From positions 1,550,001 to 1,614,000 of the forward strand of contig CM044880.1 in the NCBI GenBank assembly GCA_024500155.1: a DNA stretch of 64,000 nt. The letters run 5' to 3'. Below, piece by piece: positions 48,291 through 61,532 of this stretch. The position numbers and the translations under genes were made by a program. The notes under the pieces were generated by a model that saw only the letters and a program-made list of their open reading frames with translations, was not told the DNA's origin and ran no database searches. The stretch comes from Chenopodium formosanum. Lineage: Eukaryota; Streptophyta; Magnoliopsida; Caryophyllales; Amaranthaceae. Position 1 is the stretch's first letter. Each line of letters starts with the position of its first letter.

Positions 48291-49124
48291 CGACAATCAG
48301 GCAAGGAATCCTACTACTTCTAGGTAAAATGAACAATCTTCACCCTAAAAGAAACAGAATTGAAAACAAAAATTGAATGCTGACGACCGAACGAGAGGAG
48401 AGAGAAAGAGAAGAGTATCGCCGATGAGAAAAGGGGCGAAAAAACCCTAGAAGAGGAGAGAGAAAGTAATAAGGTTGTTTAAACGAAAATGGCAAGAAAA
48501 TTGAGTGGAGGGGGCAGAAGTGAGGACATAGCCAGGCCAAATAGTTTGACGAGGCAATCGCAGAATCTCTCACCTCTGGTTTTTCATTGAAATCACTTCA
48601 AGACCCTTTTCCGGGGAATTTGTACTTAATTCAAGGGCTTCCTTGCAATTTTTGATTAATTTTTTAGAATCTAATCATTTCATTATTTTGCACTCATCAT
48701 CTTGTTTAGAATGTAGATGTTTCCTCGTTGACACAAGTCACTAACTCATTCGTAAACCTAGTGCTCTGCCAAAAAAAAAAAAAAAGACCTAGTGTATTTT
48801 TGTTCCCTTTATATCATTCTCCATAAATAACTAATAGTTTTACTTTTAAGAGGATTCTCTAATTAATGTTATTGTATTTAATCATTAGTGAAAAAAAAAT
48901 AATAAAAATCTTTGTTTATCGGTACACATTGAAGTAGCGATTTTCTGATTAATGAGTAACTAAGTCTATGTTTAAGATTTTATTTTTTATTTATTTTTTT
49001 TTACAAGAAAGAAAATACTACGTATTAAATTGTTACTTCAAGTAGCAATTAAAAGATCATACATGAGTTTAATGACAATTAAACCGTAGCTTGTTATTTT
49101 TTGGTGTTTTGATAGTCATAACAA

Positions 49125-49200
49125 CGAATGATGAGACTCGATCTCTAGATCCCCTTAAATCGAAAAGGAAGCTTTAACCAACTAAGCTATCTCTTACTCT
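49125..49200 (-). mobile_element. possible tRNA-derived SINE head
   Basis: On the minus strand TAGCTTAGTTGGTTAAAGC (A-box-like) is followed about 50 bp later by GATCGAGTCTCATC (B-box-like). The region does not fold into a complete tRNA gene. Tail and target duplication were not identified. Confidence 0.35.
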
Positions 49201-50627
49201 TTCACCATCGAGACATAATAACAATATGAATCATGTTAAGTTTTCGATTAGGAAGAAGCAATCTTAGTAACGGAAGATATTAAAGTTTCGTAATTATAAA
49301 TTATAACACAATTTGGATTATTCAAATAGTTGGGTACAAGTAGTAAGATTAGTCAAGTATAGATTTTTTTTTTTTTTTTTTTTTAAGACAAGTATAGATT
49401 ATTATTTATGTCTTTATTTCATGATTTTAACATCACTTTCTCTCTATAAAAGTCAAACAAAAACAATTATTTTCTCAAATTATATTGATTAAGATTTTAA
49501 ATAGAATCATAAACTATTTCTTTTTTCCTAGGGAATTCATAATACTAGTAATACTTCTGATAAAGGATATCAAATATGAATATATGATACAATATTAGTT
49601 TATTGAAAAAGAATCAATCGAAAAATGACATTGAGAGCATATTCATATTTATAAATGTATTAAGAAATAAATAGGAAGTAATAATTTGACATTGATGCTT
49701 GATCTAAATTATACATACTACACTTATCACCAGTACAACTTACACATTACTCGTCCAAATAAATAGGCAATCCGTACTCATTATTCTTCCATGTTTTCCC
49801 AATGGAAAAGGAAGTAATAAAGACTTTATATAAATGGAATATTTAATTCAGAATAAATTCAACCTGATAGAATATCAAACGTAAAACCCTTTATTTTTTA
49901 TTTCCTTTATTTTTTATTTTTGTAATTGTTTATCATTTATTTATTTTAGGCTTAGTCTTGTTTGCTTTTTTATTATAGGAATCTCAGCATGAAAATGTAC
50001 CGTACTTATAAAAACGGATTTGTTTTGGACCACTTGACAAACCCCCCAAAATAATGTATTTTCATGCTAAGTCCTAATCTCAGAAGACTAGTCTCAAATT
50101 TTATTTATTAAAATTTATAAAATTAATAATTGAAGAATGGTTTTAAGAATGGTTTTAAAATTTTAATTTACATATCAATACGCGGCAAGTTGTGAGTAGA
50201 GGTTTAGTTGTCTATCTTTTAATGTTCATATTATATTTATATTATAAACTAAGAGATTCATTATTCTTTTTATACTTCATTCATTGGTTCCAAAAACAGA
50301 TTCATGATATAAAATGCTCAGGTTGCAAGAACTTTGGCTTTTGAAGAATTTGATTGGCCAAGTTGTTAGAAGGAGAAAATTAGATGTTTTGCCTATAAAT
50401 ATTAAAATAATATGTCACATTTGACTTTAACGCCATATAATCCTTTTGTTTTCCTAATTATTTTTCCGTATTATTTTACGAAGTAGCAAATTTCACTCTG
50501 TTAGTTTCTTTGATCTCACTCGGTGTTCCTTTTCCATTTTGTGATAAGGAGATAAGTAATTAGCTAAAATTAAGTCTACTCTTTTTTATTTTTTAATTGA
50601 GATTCTTTGTACATAATATATTAGAGG

Positions 50628-50629
<2 letters not shown>

Positions 50630-50665
<36 letters not shown>

Positions 50666-50675
50666 TATATATATT
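50630..50675. repeat. poly(T) run followed by TA microsatellite
   Basis: About 33 Ts lead into a short (AT)n stretch. No flanking duplication was found. Confidence 0.85.
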
Positions 50676-50879
50676 GAGTAGATTTGTAAATTAGCTAAAA
50701 ATGAAAAGTTTTAGTTGTTATATAAAGAATAAAGTGATTTTCATTTAGTTTTAATTTTGGTAGTCATAAATATTGGATTTAGGGGATTTTTTTTTTTTCC
50801 TTATTGGATTTAGTTCAGATTACCTTAATTCCATTTTTGTAATCATGATAAAATCCAATAAATATAAATTTGTAACTAT

Positions 50880-51004
50880 ATATGTTCACATTTATTGAAT
50901 TGAGCTGAACTGAATTGAACTAAAATAGATATTTTATGAAAGAAGGAAATTAGGCTTTGAACTGAACTGAACTGAACTGAAATTAAGCTGAAGTGATCAG
51001 ACCC
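50880..51004 (+). mobile_element. GAACT-rich MITE copy
   Basis: TATGTTCACATTTATTGAA, GAGCTGAACTGAATTGAAC and the core ATTTTATGAAAGAAGGAAAT, then repeated CTGAACTGAA and the end TGATCAGACCC followed by TTA. The left edge is blurred. Confidence 0.65.
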
Positions 51005-51526
51005 TTAAAATAAGTTTAACTATGCAATCGAGGATAGTTTAGCCTAGTACTCCATGAGTCCTTGTTACTCGATATTTTTAACAAAGTAATCCAGCATAAT
51101 TATGGGAAACACTAACAGAAATGTAAAATGTTGGAATTTAAAAGATCGGAAATCATAGTTGGTTTATTCATCTCATAACTTATAATAAGTTGAGATGTTT
51201 GACAGTCATAGTCATACAATAGATGCTCCTAAAAGTAAAATTTGCGGAAGAACGTACGTGCATCTTCTGTTCGTTGGTCGAGATATATAGTAGTATAAAA
51301 TAATGTATGGAATAAATACTCCAACTTTTATTTTGAGAAGAGAAGATGCATGTAACGCTTTTGGCACAATAGACGGACGCCTTTATTTTGAATGAACGGA
51401 TGGACCGCCTTACTTTACATTCTACTCTATTTTTTCCAATGGTCTATATTTCTTGGGTGAGCTAGAGTGAAAGTGACCTTAAGACACGTGTCAAGTCATA
51501 GGCCTATTGGAATACTCCTATTACTA

Positions 51527-51778
51527 CTTCCTCCGTTTCTTTTTAGCTGACATGTTACTTTAATCACGTTTGTCAATGCATAACTTCAACAATTCACATC
51601 TATAATCATCGGTAAGCAAAAATTATGAAAAGTTAATATTTTGAAAATATATATCGTGACGAATGTAACAACCCTCATGAATATATTTTTCATTACGGAT
51701 AAAGCACAAAACACGGTCAAAGAGGAGTATGTGAATAGTGTTAAAGTCAAAACGTGTCAACTAAAAAAACGGAGGAAG
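51527..51778. mobile_element. Stowaway-like MITE, 252 bp
   Basis: Left arm CTTCCTCCGTTTCTTTTTAG continues into CTGACATGTTAC. The right arm ends AAAAACGGAGGAAG after GTCAAAACGTGTCAACT, its imperfect complement. TA duplications are at 51525-51526 and 51779-51780. Confidence 0.82.
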
Positions 51779-52385
51779 TATTAGTTACAGAGTACTAGTA
51801 TTTGTTTTATTCTGCGTAATAATACGGAGTAATACTGGTGTTTTGTAATAATTGCACTCATTTAACTTTTGCATTATTCATTCATACATTTATTTTGATT
51901 ATATCTTTTATCAATATATAAAAATCAATGTTGGCAATTTGGCATGTAAAATATTTTTGGATTAATCTTTATTCATATGTTTGCATATGTAACATACGGA
52001 GTATTTTGTTCACAATTTATAAATGTTAAGTAGAATACTCCGTATTATCTCTGAAAGGGTATGATATCTAGTCTTTAAAAACTTTCTTTACACTATGTGA
52101 AATTGTAAATACAAATGTCCCATGGAAACTAATGGAATTGAAATCCATCTCTTAAAATAGATACTCGTACAAGTATATGTGAAAAGCACTCTTCCCATTT
52201 CATATTTACAAGTAACATAACACTTTAACATACATTTGAAGGACTAAATTTGAGCGTTTAGACAATTAGATTAATGAAAACAACATTACCATCAATAACA
52301 TATAATTTGTTTTTTAAAATAGTTGTTGCTTATTTGTAATACTCTATTATCTATACGACTTGTCTCCAAATATAATTTCAAAATA

Positions 52386-52477
52386 CTTCCTCCGTTAATG
52401 GTTAATTGCAACAAAAAGGGTATTATTTATGAGATATAAAATATTCCTTTGTTACAATTAACTATTAACGGAGGAAG
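52386..52477. mobile_element. Stowaway-like MITE, 92 bp
   Basis: CTTCCTCCGTTAATGGTTAA and the right arm TTAACTATTAACGGAGGAAG are complementary except at a few positions. The loop has GGGTATTATTTATGAGATAT. TA flanks both ends (52384-52385 and 52478-52479). Confidence 0.85.
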
Positions 52478-52945
52478 TATAAAAATAAACAAATCACATA
52501 CGGTTTACATTTCAAGCCATCAACTCAGCCAATTGGACTAGACTCACTAGAGGGTCCAGATTGCACATGGCCCTTTTAAATAAAAAATCTTGAATGCCGC
52601 CGGATTGGGCCCATATGTCATATGTTAATATCAAGTTGATTTGCAAAAATCAATTATTCCGTACAAACTTTTAGTGATTGAGAAATCCTAATCTTTAAAT
52701 TTTATCATCATAAAGTAAGTGGTAACTCTGGTAATTACTCCCATACACATGCTTAAATACTTCTTAATTTCCCACATGTGAGTACTATATGTTAATTTCT
52801 AGGAGTAGAAGAAATTTATCTGACCTAACCATAAAGATATTGGACTAGATCGAAACAGATCAAGCATAAGCCCTAAACAATAAAGATTACGGAGTACTAC
52901 TCTAGTTAAGCCACACCCAAAAATAGAAGCTCAAATATGGTTTAA

Positions 52946-53055
52946 GGGTCTTTTCTCATTTACTGAATTGAGCTAAATTGAACTGAATTGTTTATAAGAG
53001 AAGGAGATTAGTAACTGAACTGAACTGAACTGAAATTAAACTGAAGAAAACAGGC
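52946..53055 (+). mobile_element. GAACT-rich MITE copy
   Basis: GGGTCTTTTCTCATTTACTG preceded by TAA, then AATTGAGCTAAATTGAACTG, a TTATAAGAGAAGGAGATTAG core and repeated CTGAACTGAA. The right end GAAAACAGGC is diverged. Confidence 0.65.
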
Positions 53056-53497
53056 AATTAGTCAAGCTAGGTCATACTCAATCGACTCTACGCGACTACC
53101 TCAAAGTCTCAATGATATCCTTCAATTAAAACCATACCAATCAATTTGATACTGATCGAATTCATAATCATGCTCTACTAAAGGATACATAATAGACTTT
53201 GCATTATTGCATATATAATTTATAAAAAGTAAAAGCTGCATTATTAGGGTCATATATAATGAATAATTGCAACATTAAGAACAAGAAGCTAACTCGCCAA
53301 AAATGCTTTTAATTGCCTCAAATCTCAATAATTAATATGCAATCATGCATGCATGATGCATATATATAGTGTACATTTATCCAAACCACCACATAAAACA
53401 AGGGGGTGCAAACTTAGACTTATAATTTCCTCAAAACTATACAAAGGAAAATGCTAACTTAAGGATAATTACAAATGTAGGAAGGAAGACGTCCGTG

Positions 53498-56400
53498 CTA
53501 ATCGAAACTAGAGGACCTCCTGCATCTTCCAGTTAAGAAATCCCCTAGTGTATGAGGACTGTTGCTCCGGTCACCACTACTGCACGACGTGTGATCATCT
53601 TCTAAGTCGAGGAGTGCAAGACTTAAGTGTGATTTCTTAGCACTCGAGTTTTGGTAAAACTCTTCTTCATTACCATCAAACTGTTCTTCTTCTTCTTCTT
53701 CTTCTTGTTCATCATATACATGTGACTTTGCCCATGTATCCATTGTTTCCTCTCCTTTAAGAAGTTTTAGTATCTGGAAAAATTTAAAAGAAATGTCATA
53801 TGCTTTGTCTATAATGGTATGGTTAGTCAAACAAGCCACGTGAATTAAGTAAGAACTGATTGTCAAACAAGACCATGATTTTTAAAAGGTACTTAAGAGA
53901 CATTTCAACTAGTACAGTAGTTTTTTAAAATAACAAAAATTTAATACTCCAAAACTTTTTCTTTCCTAATAAAGGTTAGAGTTGATTTACAACTTAAGTT
54001 ACTATGCAAAAATACACATTATTTTTAAAGCTATTCAATTTTACCACATTAGTCAATTAACAAAATTTAACTCAATCTAAAATCTAACTTGAGCCTAGCC
54101 AAAAACTTTAAACACGAACTTGGAATAGAATGGTTTACAAAAAATTATAACTAATCCAAAATTAATCGGTCCAAAATCGATTTGCTTCAAATTTAAGTTA
54201 AAGTATTCGATTTAAAACCGACTTGACTACACTTTGGTAAGGGGGAGTAATATTCCATTTCGGGGTCCATCAAGCTATAAGCAAACATACCTGGTCCATA
54301 TTAGGACGAAGCCTAGTTGCCCTTGTCAAGCAAAGTTTAGCTGCTAGGACCATTCTTTGCATTTGGGGCTCATCAACACTCCCCTCCAAACTAGGGTCTA
54401 GAATTCCTTTTATTAGTTTCCCACTTTGTAGCCTTGGTTTTGCCTGAAATTCATCAAATCCATACCAACATTTTACATGTTATAATCTCAATAAACTAAA
54501 TGACACGCAACATTAAAAAGTCGCATTCTTTTTTTAAATAATACAGATGTCAAACAGTAACACGTATTAAAAAATCGATAAAGTACTTACCCACATGACC
54601 AAGCTCTCTTGGCCTTTGGAAGAATTAATGGGCTTTCGTCCGGTAAGTAATTCAAGAAGCACCACCCCAAATGAGTAGACGTCTAACTTGTCGGTGACCT
54701 TACCATACATGAAATATTCGGGTGCTAGATATCCAAATGTGCCCACCACATCAGTGTAGGTCTCAACACTTTTTGCATTTGGACCCCATATTGCAAGCCC
54801 AAAATCAGACAACTACAGCCAAAATCAATCAAAAAATATCACATTAGAGTACTATTATTGGCCAAAACTCATCTTTATTGAAATGATTCAAAAGTTTAAA
54901 TTGTTACATTGCATGCACCATAGAAAAAGAAGTAGGGGTGATAACAATTTTCTTTATTAAGGTCTTGTCCTCATCGATCAATATTATTATATTCAACTGA
55001 TTGTTACAGGTCAATAATAGATTTTTGCGGATTAAAACTGATTTTTTTTATATTAGGTATGTTAAATGAAGAAAACATGATCTAAATCGTTCTTTACTCG
55101 TTATGAGAGGGTAGGTATACCTGAGGTTCAAAGTTGTCTGACAAAAGAATATTGGAAGTTTTGACATCTCTATGAATAACAGGCCTTGAGCAACCTTGGT
55201 GCAAATAAACAAGGGCTTCTGCTATTCCAACTGCTACTGTAAACCTAGCATCCCATGACACCAAAGATTTTTCTTTGTTTTCAGCTGTTACAAAACATAA
55301 ATCACACAATAAAATCTTAATTCCCATTTACTCAATTAATTCAATCAAATGAAAATTGAATCAGAATTAGGAGTTGGAGTTTACCATGCAAGTTATCCTC
55401 TAAGCTGCCCTTGGACATGAACTCATAGACAGAGATTAGCTCGCTGTTGTCGATACAAACACCGAGCAATGTTGTAATGTTCTTGTGGCGCATTGTGGAC
55501 ATTATATTAACTTCTTGAGAGAAATCTTTCCATGCTTGTTTCGACGATTTTAGTACCTTTACAGCCACTTCTTTACCATCAAGAAAAGTTCCCTTGTAAA
55601 CTTGGCTACAACCTCCTTTACCAATTAAGTTCCCTGCATATACATATACACAAACAGTTTTAATCAGTACGACAGATTTGTAAAAATGAGGTGAAGTGAA
55701 TAGAGCCTTGTATCGTTAACACGAAGTAAAAATGAAATAAATTGTAACAACCTGCAGAGAAATTAGATGTCGCGTGCCTCAAAACCTCGTAACTAAACCA
55801 AGTGAACTCCAAAAAATTCAATTCAAATGGAAGCCCGGGTTCCTGATCAAGGAACTCACTCCAAAGAGACTGACTGCTTTTGCTACTAAACGCGAAATTA
55901 CTTGCATTATCATTATCCCTTCCTAAGGGACTCTCGGACTTGGTAGAACACGAATCGACATTAATACTACCACAACTCTGAGGAGTATCAGGTGGTGAAC
56001 GATCAGGGAAGTTCATAACCCATTGAACTACCGACATTTTCCTCGAGTCTAAAGCCTTCTGAGTCGGAAGGCTAGACCTTCGAAGCAAAGGCCAACCGGG
56101 TTTTTGCTCCGTTACATTATCCTCTTTGTTAAAACTAACTGTTCTTTGAGGAATTTTCTTACTGTCAATACAAGTATTTTTAGGAGTTTCAACTTCTGCA
56201 AGCTCTTCACAACTGATATCTGTTGTTGATTCAGATTCTGAGTTCTGACAGTTCTGTTTTGAGCTATTAGAATCCACTTCTGATACTTCTGAATCTCCAA
56301 AATCAGACTGATTTCCATTCGATTTTCCGGGTTTATGGAAGCTCGGCCTCGGATCTTCTTGAAGTCCTAGCATAAATTTCACATAATCAAACAATTTAGC

Positions 56401-57061
56401 ATACAGTAACAACAACCAAATGAAAAAAAATAAAATTAAAAAAATCAAGCATTATTTATAAATAGATTAAGAATTAACCTTGAATATGATCATCATTGGA
56501 GAGTCTTTGAAATACAACTTTGCCATTATGAACAGTGAAGATTTCAGTGGTTAAAGGCAATTGTTTTGCACAATATTTTGCAGTTGACATTCTACCCCTG
56601 AAATAAATTTACTGTTCACAGTAATCAGATAGAACCAATGACATATATAATTTAAATACAGAAATTTGAAATTACTACTATGAATTTAATAAATTAGTCA
56701 AAATTTCTTACCCAATAGAACCAGGTTTTGTTATTCCAACAATTACAGCAGCAGCACCACACCCTTTTGCTTCACTTACTAGACTTTTTCTTATTGATTT
56801 TCCTGTCAATATCTTTCCACTCAACTTTACCTGAAATTTATTTCACATAAAATTTAATTCATTAAAAAATATCCTATATTTAAAAAATAAATTAATAATA
56901 AAAACAGAGGAAAGTTACCTTCTTGATATCACATAAATTCTTGAAAATATCTAGATAATCATCCAGCTGTTTCTTCTCCTTTGCTACATCATCTACAACA
57001 TAAAGTAAAGTATATTACTAATAATTTGAAAATAACCCTAAATTTTTGAAAATTAAAAAAA

Positions 57062-57100
<39 letters not shown>

Positions 57101-57270
57101 AATATTGTACCTGAATTTCTGCAAACATGAAGAACAACAACATGATCAAGAGGCTCAGCAACCTTAACAATGGCCCAACCAAGAAGCTCTTTGCATTCGG
57201 TATCGAATCGAATTCCAACCAGTACTTTTCTGGTTTGATCAATCCCCATTTCTTCTTTCTCAATCCTCAT
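53498..57270 (-). CDS. USP-domain receptor-like cytoplasmic protein kinase, ten exons
   Basis: Coding exons (minus strand) are 57270-57111, 56992-56919, 56830-56712, 56597-56479, 56366-55752, 55633-55385, 55284-55121, 54812-54591, 54443-54291 and 53773-53498. All join in frame at GT-AG sites, giving about 716 aa. Residues 1-157 form an adenine-nucleotide alpha-hydrolase/USP fold (VLVGIRFDTECKELLGWAIV, AAAVIVGIT, STAKYCAKQLP). Residues 158 to about 350 are a Ser-rich linker. The kinase domain has the glycine loop IGKGGCSQVYKG, catalytic K388 in VAVK, HRD485 in VIHRDVKTSNILL, DFG505 and APEY, so it is an active-looking RD kinase. The acidic tail contains seven consecutive Glu coded by a GAA-type microsatellite. 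No signal peptide or membrane segment is seen. It belongs with Arabidopsis At4g35030 and At2g16750; the substrate is unknown. Confidence 0.92.
57064..57093. repeat. poly(T) run in kinase intron 1
   Basis: Thirty Ts followed by nine As, 17 bp from the splice donor on the minus strand. In sense orientation it is an A-rich run within the first intron. Confidence 0.85.
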
Positions 57271-59806
57271 TTTTTTTTTGAAATTATATATTTGCTTGGA
57301 CTTCTGGTTGGGAAAAAAAAAATTTCTCTTTCACCTTAAAAAATATCAATTCTTCAAATGTTGATCATCTTTATCTCAAGAAAATTGAGCTCCAAAAGCA
57401 GAGCACCCTGATAAATTTAAAGAACTCTAATAAGAATTATTATACCCTACTTTTTAATTAGATAACAAAAAAGGGGCCTCCTTAGATTAGGTAATAATAA
57501 TACTATGTGCGGTCAATTAAGAGAAAATAACAAAACATTAAGGGACAAAATATATTAACCTAGAACTTATAAACTATAAAAATAATTTGAATCGATTGTA
57601 ATAATAATAATAAAGCGTATATTCAAAATCGCAAATTAGATCCTACACACGAAAGAAAACATGGTGTGTTTTATTTAAATGAAGAGAATGTACCGCCAAA
57701 TACTCATTTGTGGATGAACTCCAACCACTTTTGCAACTAGAATTTGGACCCATTATGTATACCATCACTTTATTATATGATGTTGAAAAAGATGGCTTAT
57801 TATATGATGATGATATCATTTAATATAATTTTAAAAATATAATTAATAAATTAATATTGTAAGTTAATTGTTGAAATGAAAAAAGTGGGGAAAAATCGTC
57901 GGTAACGAAGAGGAGGAAAGACGAAGGAAACGGGCTAAAAGGTGGCGGGAAACCCATGATATCCGGTCACTGAGTACAGAAAAACACATGACAATTAAAA
58001 CTGATACCGGCTGTGACGGGTTGACACCCGATTTTTAAGAGTGAATTAAATTAATAAATTATGGAATTAGTAAAGAAAAAATTAAAATTAACAGTGGGTT
58101 ATTGGGAATTGAGATAGAACAGGAAATCCATGGAACATGCCTTACGTAAAGGAGGGACCCTCAGTAAAATTAGGAAAATTAATTTTTGAGTTTTGACCCC
58201 CTTTTTAATAGGAGTGTTATTATTGATGAAGAATCTTAAGCCATTTTCTTAGGTGAAAGTTTGTTGACATTCAAATTTTTATTCAAATCTTACCTAAGAT
58301 CATATATTAATTAGCTGAGGTGTATGTATTTGTATTTCTTATATTTCCTTGTTGAATTCAAAACACAATAGTACATCTTACAAAAGTTTTTGCTACTTTG
58401 ATTGTGGAAATGATTTCTTTAGGTACAGGTACACAATCAATCAATTCATTAATCTTATTTTTTTCCGTTTATATGTTACTTAGATACTCACATAAGGTAT
58501 TCATATAAGATATGCGTGCACGTAGAAGTGATAAGAGCGATGCATGCACGCTGCACGCATGTCAAATCTAAAAGGTACATTGGGTAACCTCTTTATAATA
58601 ATCGTTTCGTTGCAAATTTTCCTTTTTTTAGTTGTGCGTTATGGATAAATGCTTGAAGATAATATGATGCATAAATGAGGTAAGGTCATATATTTGGGGC
58701 TATGATATATTTAAACGCATAATTCCATTCAAACTCAAGTAAAATCATGATGTTGACCAGCAGATTAGTAAAAGGTTGGCTCCTTAAAATGTGATAGAAA
58801 ATTAAAAAGAAGAATAAGATTATATCTTTATTAGTCAAATTGTCTGCTACTTTTAGTCATCTGCAGTCGCAAACAACAAGTAAATGAGTCATGGTGCGCA
58901 TCCTTTATCTCCCAATTGCATCATTTTGGAAAATTTTGGAAGTGGCTTATCTTTTAAATAAGTGCACCTAACATTGCACATTTGTACAGTACTATTTACT
59001 TTCTCCACAAAAATTATCTCTTTAATTGCATCATTATCTATCCAAAACTTTGTAAATATTTTGGCTGACGCAAAATTTAGCTTTTGTGAGTAGGAGTTTT
59101 TGAGGTCTACGTAATTTTTAGCATGCTATGAATACAACTATAGAAGTAAAACAAGGTTAGTGAGATCATGCCATATGAATTTTATCAGCTATACAAGTAA
59201 TACAAGAGTAAAGAGTTGTGTTACCGGTGTTAAATTATTGTTATACGATGTATATGGGAAATTGATTTTGGCACACCCTACCTTAATTGATTGTAGCACA
59301 TCCTTATGTGAGAAAAGCATAAAAAACAGGCTGATGCTTTCATATAGAGGTATGCCAAAATCATTTCTCATTAATAGAACGCTTTTCTTTTATTGCCCAT
59401 AATAATTAGACAAATTAGTGTGGAATCCTACATCAGTAAGGTAGTTGAGTACCCGCCAGTTTTGTTAGTAGGTTGCAAAAGAAATTAAAACGCTTTTTCC
59501 GCATTTATGTAAACTTTTTGAAATAGGTGCCCTTTAGTTTCAAGGTCATGTGGAAGTCCTAATTTCATCTTCAATTAAGCTCTATTTTCTATACTTAACA
59601 CTTTGACAAGCACGTGACCTCATTTACATCTTAATTATTACGGCATTCATCACAACCATAATCAACCTGAGCCCTGAATTCCTCACTGCTATGTTGAAGC
59701 TTCATTCTCCCCTCCTCCCGGTTTTCCCGACAAATAAAAAGTGTCACTTTATATTGCCGCAAATTCTATCATACACACACGGTTAAACAATAAAAAAAAA
59801 AACTTA

Positions 59807-60150
59807 TACTATAATTCAATTCAGTTTAGTTTAGTTCAACTCCAATCAGTTCAGTTCAACTCCTAATTTTCTTCTCTCATAAAATATACATTTCACTTCT
59901 ATCCAATTCAGTTCACCTCCAATCAGTTCAGTTCAGTTTAGCCCAGCTCAAGGGTCTATTCTCATATGTTTATTTTCAATTCAGTTCAGCCCAGTTTAGT
60001 TAAGTTCAGTTCAGTTCAGTTCAGCTCCTAATTTCCTTCTTTTATAAAATATTTATTTCAGCTCAGTTCAGTTCAGCTCAGTTGATCAGTTTAGTTCAGC
60101 TGATTTCAACTATTAGAACATACCTCAATTCAGTAAATGTCAACATGTCC
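59807..60150 (-). mobile_element. GAACT-rich MITE interrupted by a second copy (outer element)
   Basis: The outer copy runs on the minus strand from GGACATGTTGACATTTACTG at 60150 to about 59807. It is split by the inner copy at 59952-60124. Removing the inner copy and one TCAA restores TTTACTGAATTGAGCTG, the family consensus start. The left end is degraded. Confidence 0.75.
59952..60124 (-). mobile_element. GAACT-rich MITE, inner nested copy, 173 bp
   Basis: Ends GGGTCTATTCTCATATG and, as reverse complement of the right end, GGTATGTTCTAATAG are inverted repeats like those of the copy at 18196. TCAA is duplicated at 59948-59951 and 60125-60128. Core TATTTTATAAAAGAAGGAAA on the minus strand. 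Confidence 0.82.
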
Positions 60151-61532
60151 TAAGTGCAATGACTTCTCTCACACTGATTAAGATGATCAGAGGAGGAACA
60201 AAAAAACGTCTAATGGACTATTTTACGTATTATTTTGACATAGTATATCGACGCATGTTGTGAAGTTGTCCCCCATTTGGCAAAATGCAATGAGTGAACT
60301 GAAATAATAACATATTTTTTCCTACCATATTATGTAAATGTTTTAGTTACAAACAATGAGATAAAAGTAATAGGAGATTAGGAGACAAGGTATAATTAAG
60401 TAAGTAATGGAATATATTGGTAAAATTAAAATATAGCCTTTGAATTGCTTAGCGGCGGGCAATCCGTCAAATATGCGAAGTAAATATTAAGGGAATGGAA
60501 CAAGTGGATATTATAGTAATTTCTTACGGAATGAGTTAATATCTTCCCACATATAGTAGTTAGTCATTGTCGGCAGCATGCAGGGAATTAAGGATATATC
60601 AACAAATTAAATTATGTGATAATCGTTAATGATAGTCTATAATTCTTAAACTAAGGAGTAGATCTATGTATAGAGTATATATGCTATATAAATAAAGATA
60701 GTTATAAACTTATAAATGTTATAATGTAATCGTAGTTGTACTGCATATCAGGTTATATCGATCATATGAATTTGTCTTAAGTTTAGAAACTAAATTTTTT
60801 CTGAGGTGAGATTTTTACGGTAGCAAGTTAGGTTGACCTATGAAAAAACATAGATTCGAGATGAGTTGTCTCCTTAATATTAAAAAAAAAGAGTTATTAT
60901 GTAGATTAGATAGTGAATTACCACAAAAAAGGATGCATGTGGATTTTTGTCAATAACTAACTTTTTTATGACTTAATACTTGTTTATCTATGACGACTTA
61001 ATAGTTAAATGGTAACGTTTTGCCTTAAGTTTTTAATTTCCTTGAAATTCACCTACGCCCCTGATGTTATGTTTTCATATATATTCTTTGAAATTTGTTG
61101 GCATAATTGCAATTAATATCTGAATTAGGAATACCTAATATCCATAAGAGGCATAGAGGGACAAAGAGTCCAAGCCTTTTAGGTTGTGAGAACTAATAAT
61201 ATTTTTTCATGGCCATTTATCGTTCAAATGTCTAATTCGAAAAATTTGTAGACCCATGCAATAATATCACCATATCATATTACATGCTGATATTTTTTAA
61301 ACATGAAATAAAGAAGGATCTTTTTTCATTTGACATGTGTCAATTTTCTTCTAGACAAATTCATAAATATTAGAAGTTCATGGGTCTATTTCTTTGTAGG
61401 CAGGGTCAATATTGTATGTAATGCATTATTGCATAAAGCTTCTTCTACCAATTATATTCAGATTTATGCATGGTTGTTAACTAGATTTAGGAAGTTTTGT
61501 GTAATATTATTATTTCTATAATTATTGAATGA

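Larger units (their letters stand above)
48600..53497. other. intergenic between bZIP and kinase
   Basis: No coding exon was recognised. The stretch holds a SINE-like head (about 49125-49200), T/TA tracts, GAACT-rich MITEs at 50880 and 52946, and Stowaway-like MITEs at 51527 and 52386. The bZIP promoter (minus strand) lies at the left and the kinase 3' flank at the right. Confidence 0.6.

Noticed and set aside
49125..49200. Possible tRNA gene on the minus strand
   Set aside because: A- and B-box-like words are present, but acceptor and anticodon stems do not pair properly, so I list it only as a possible SINE head.
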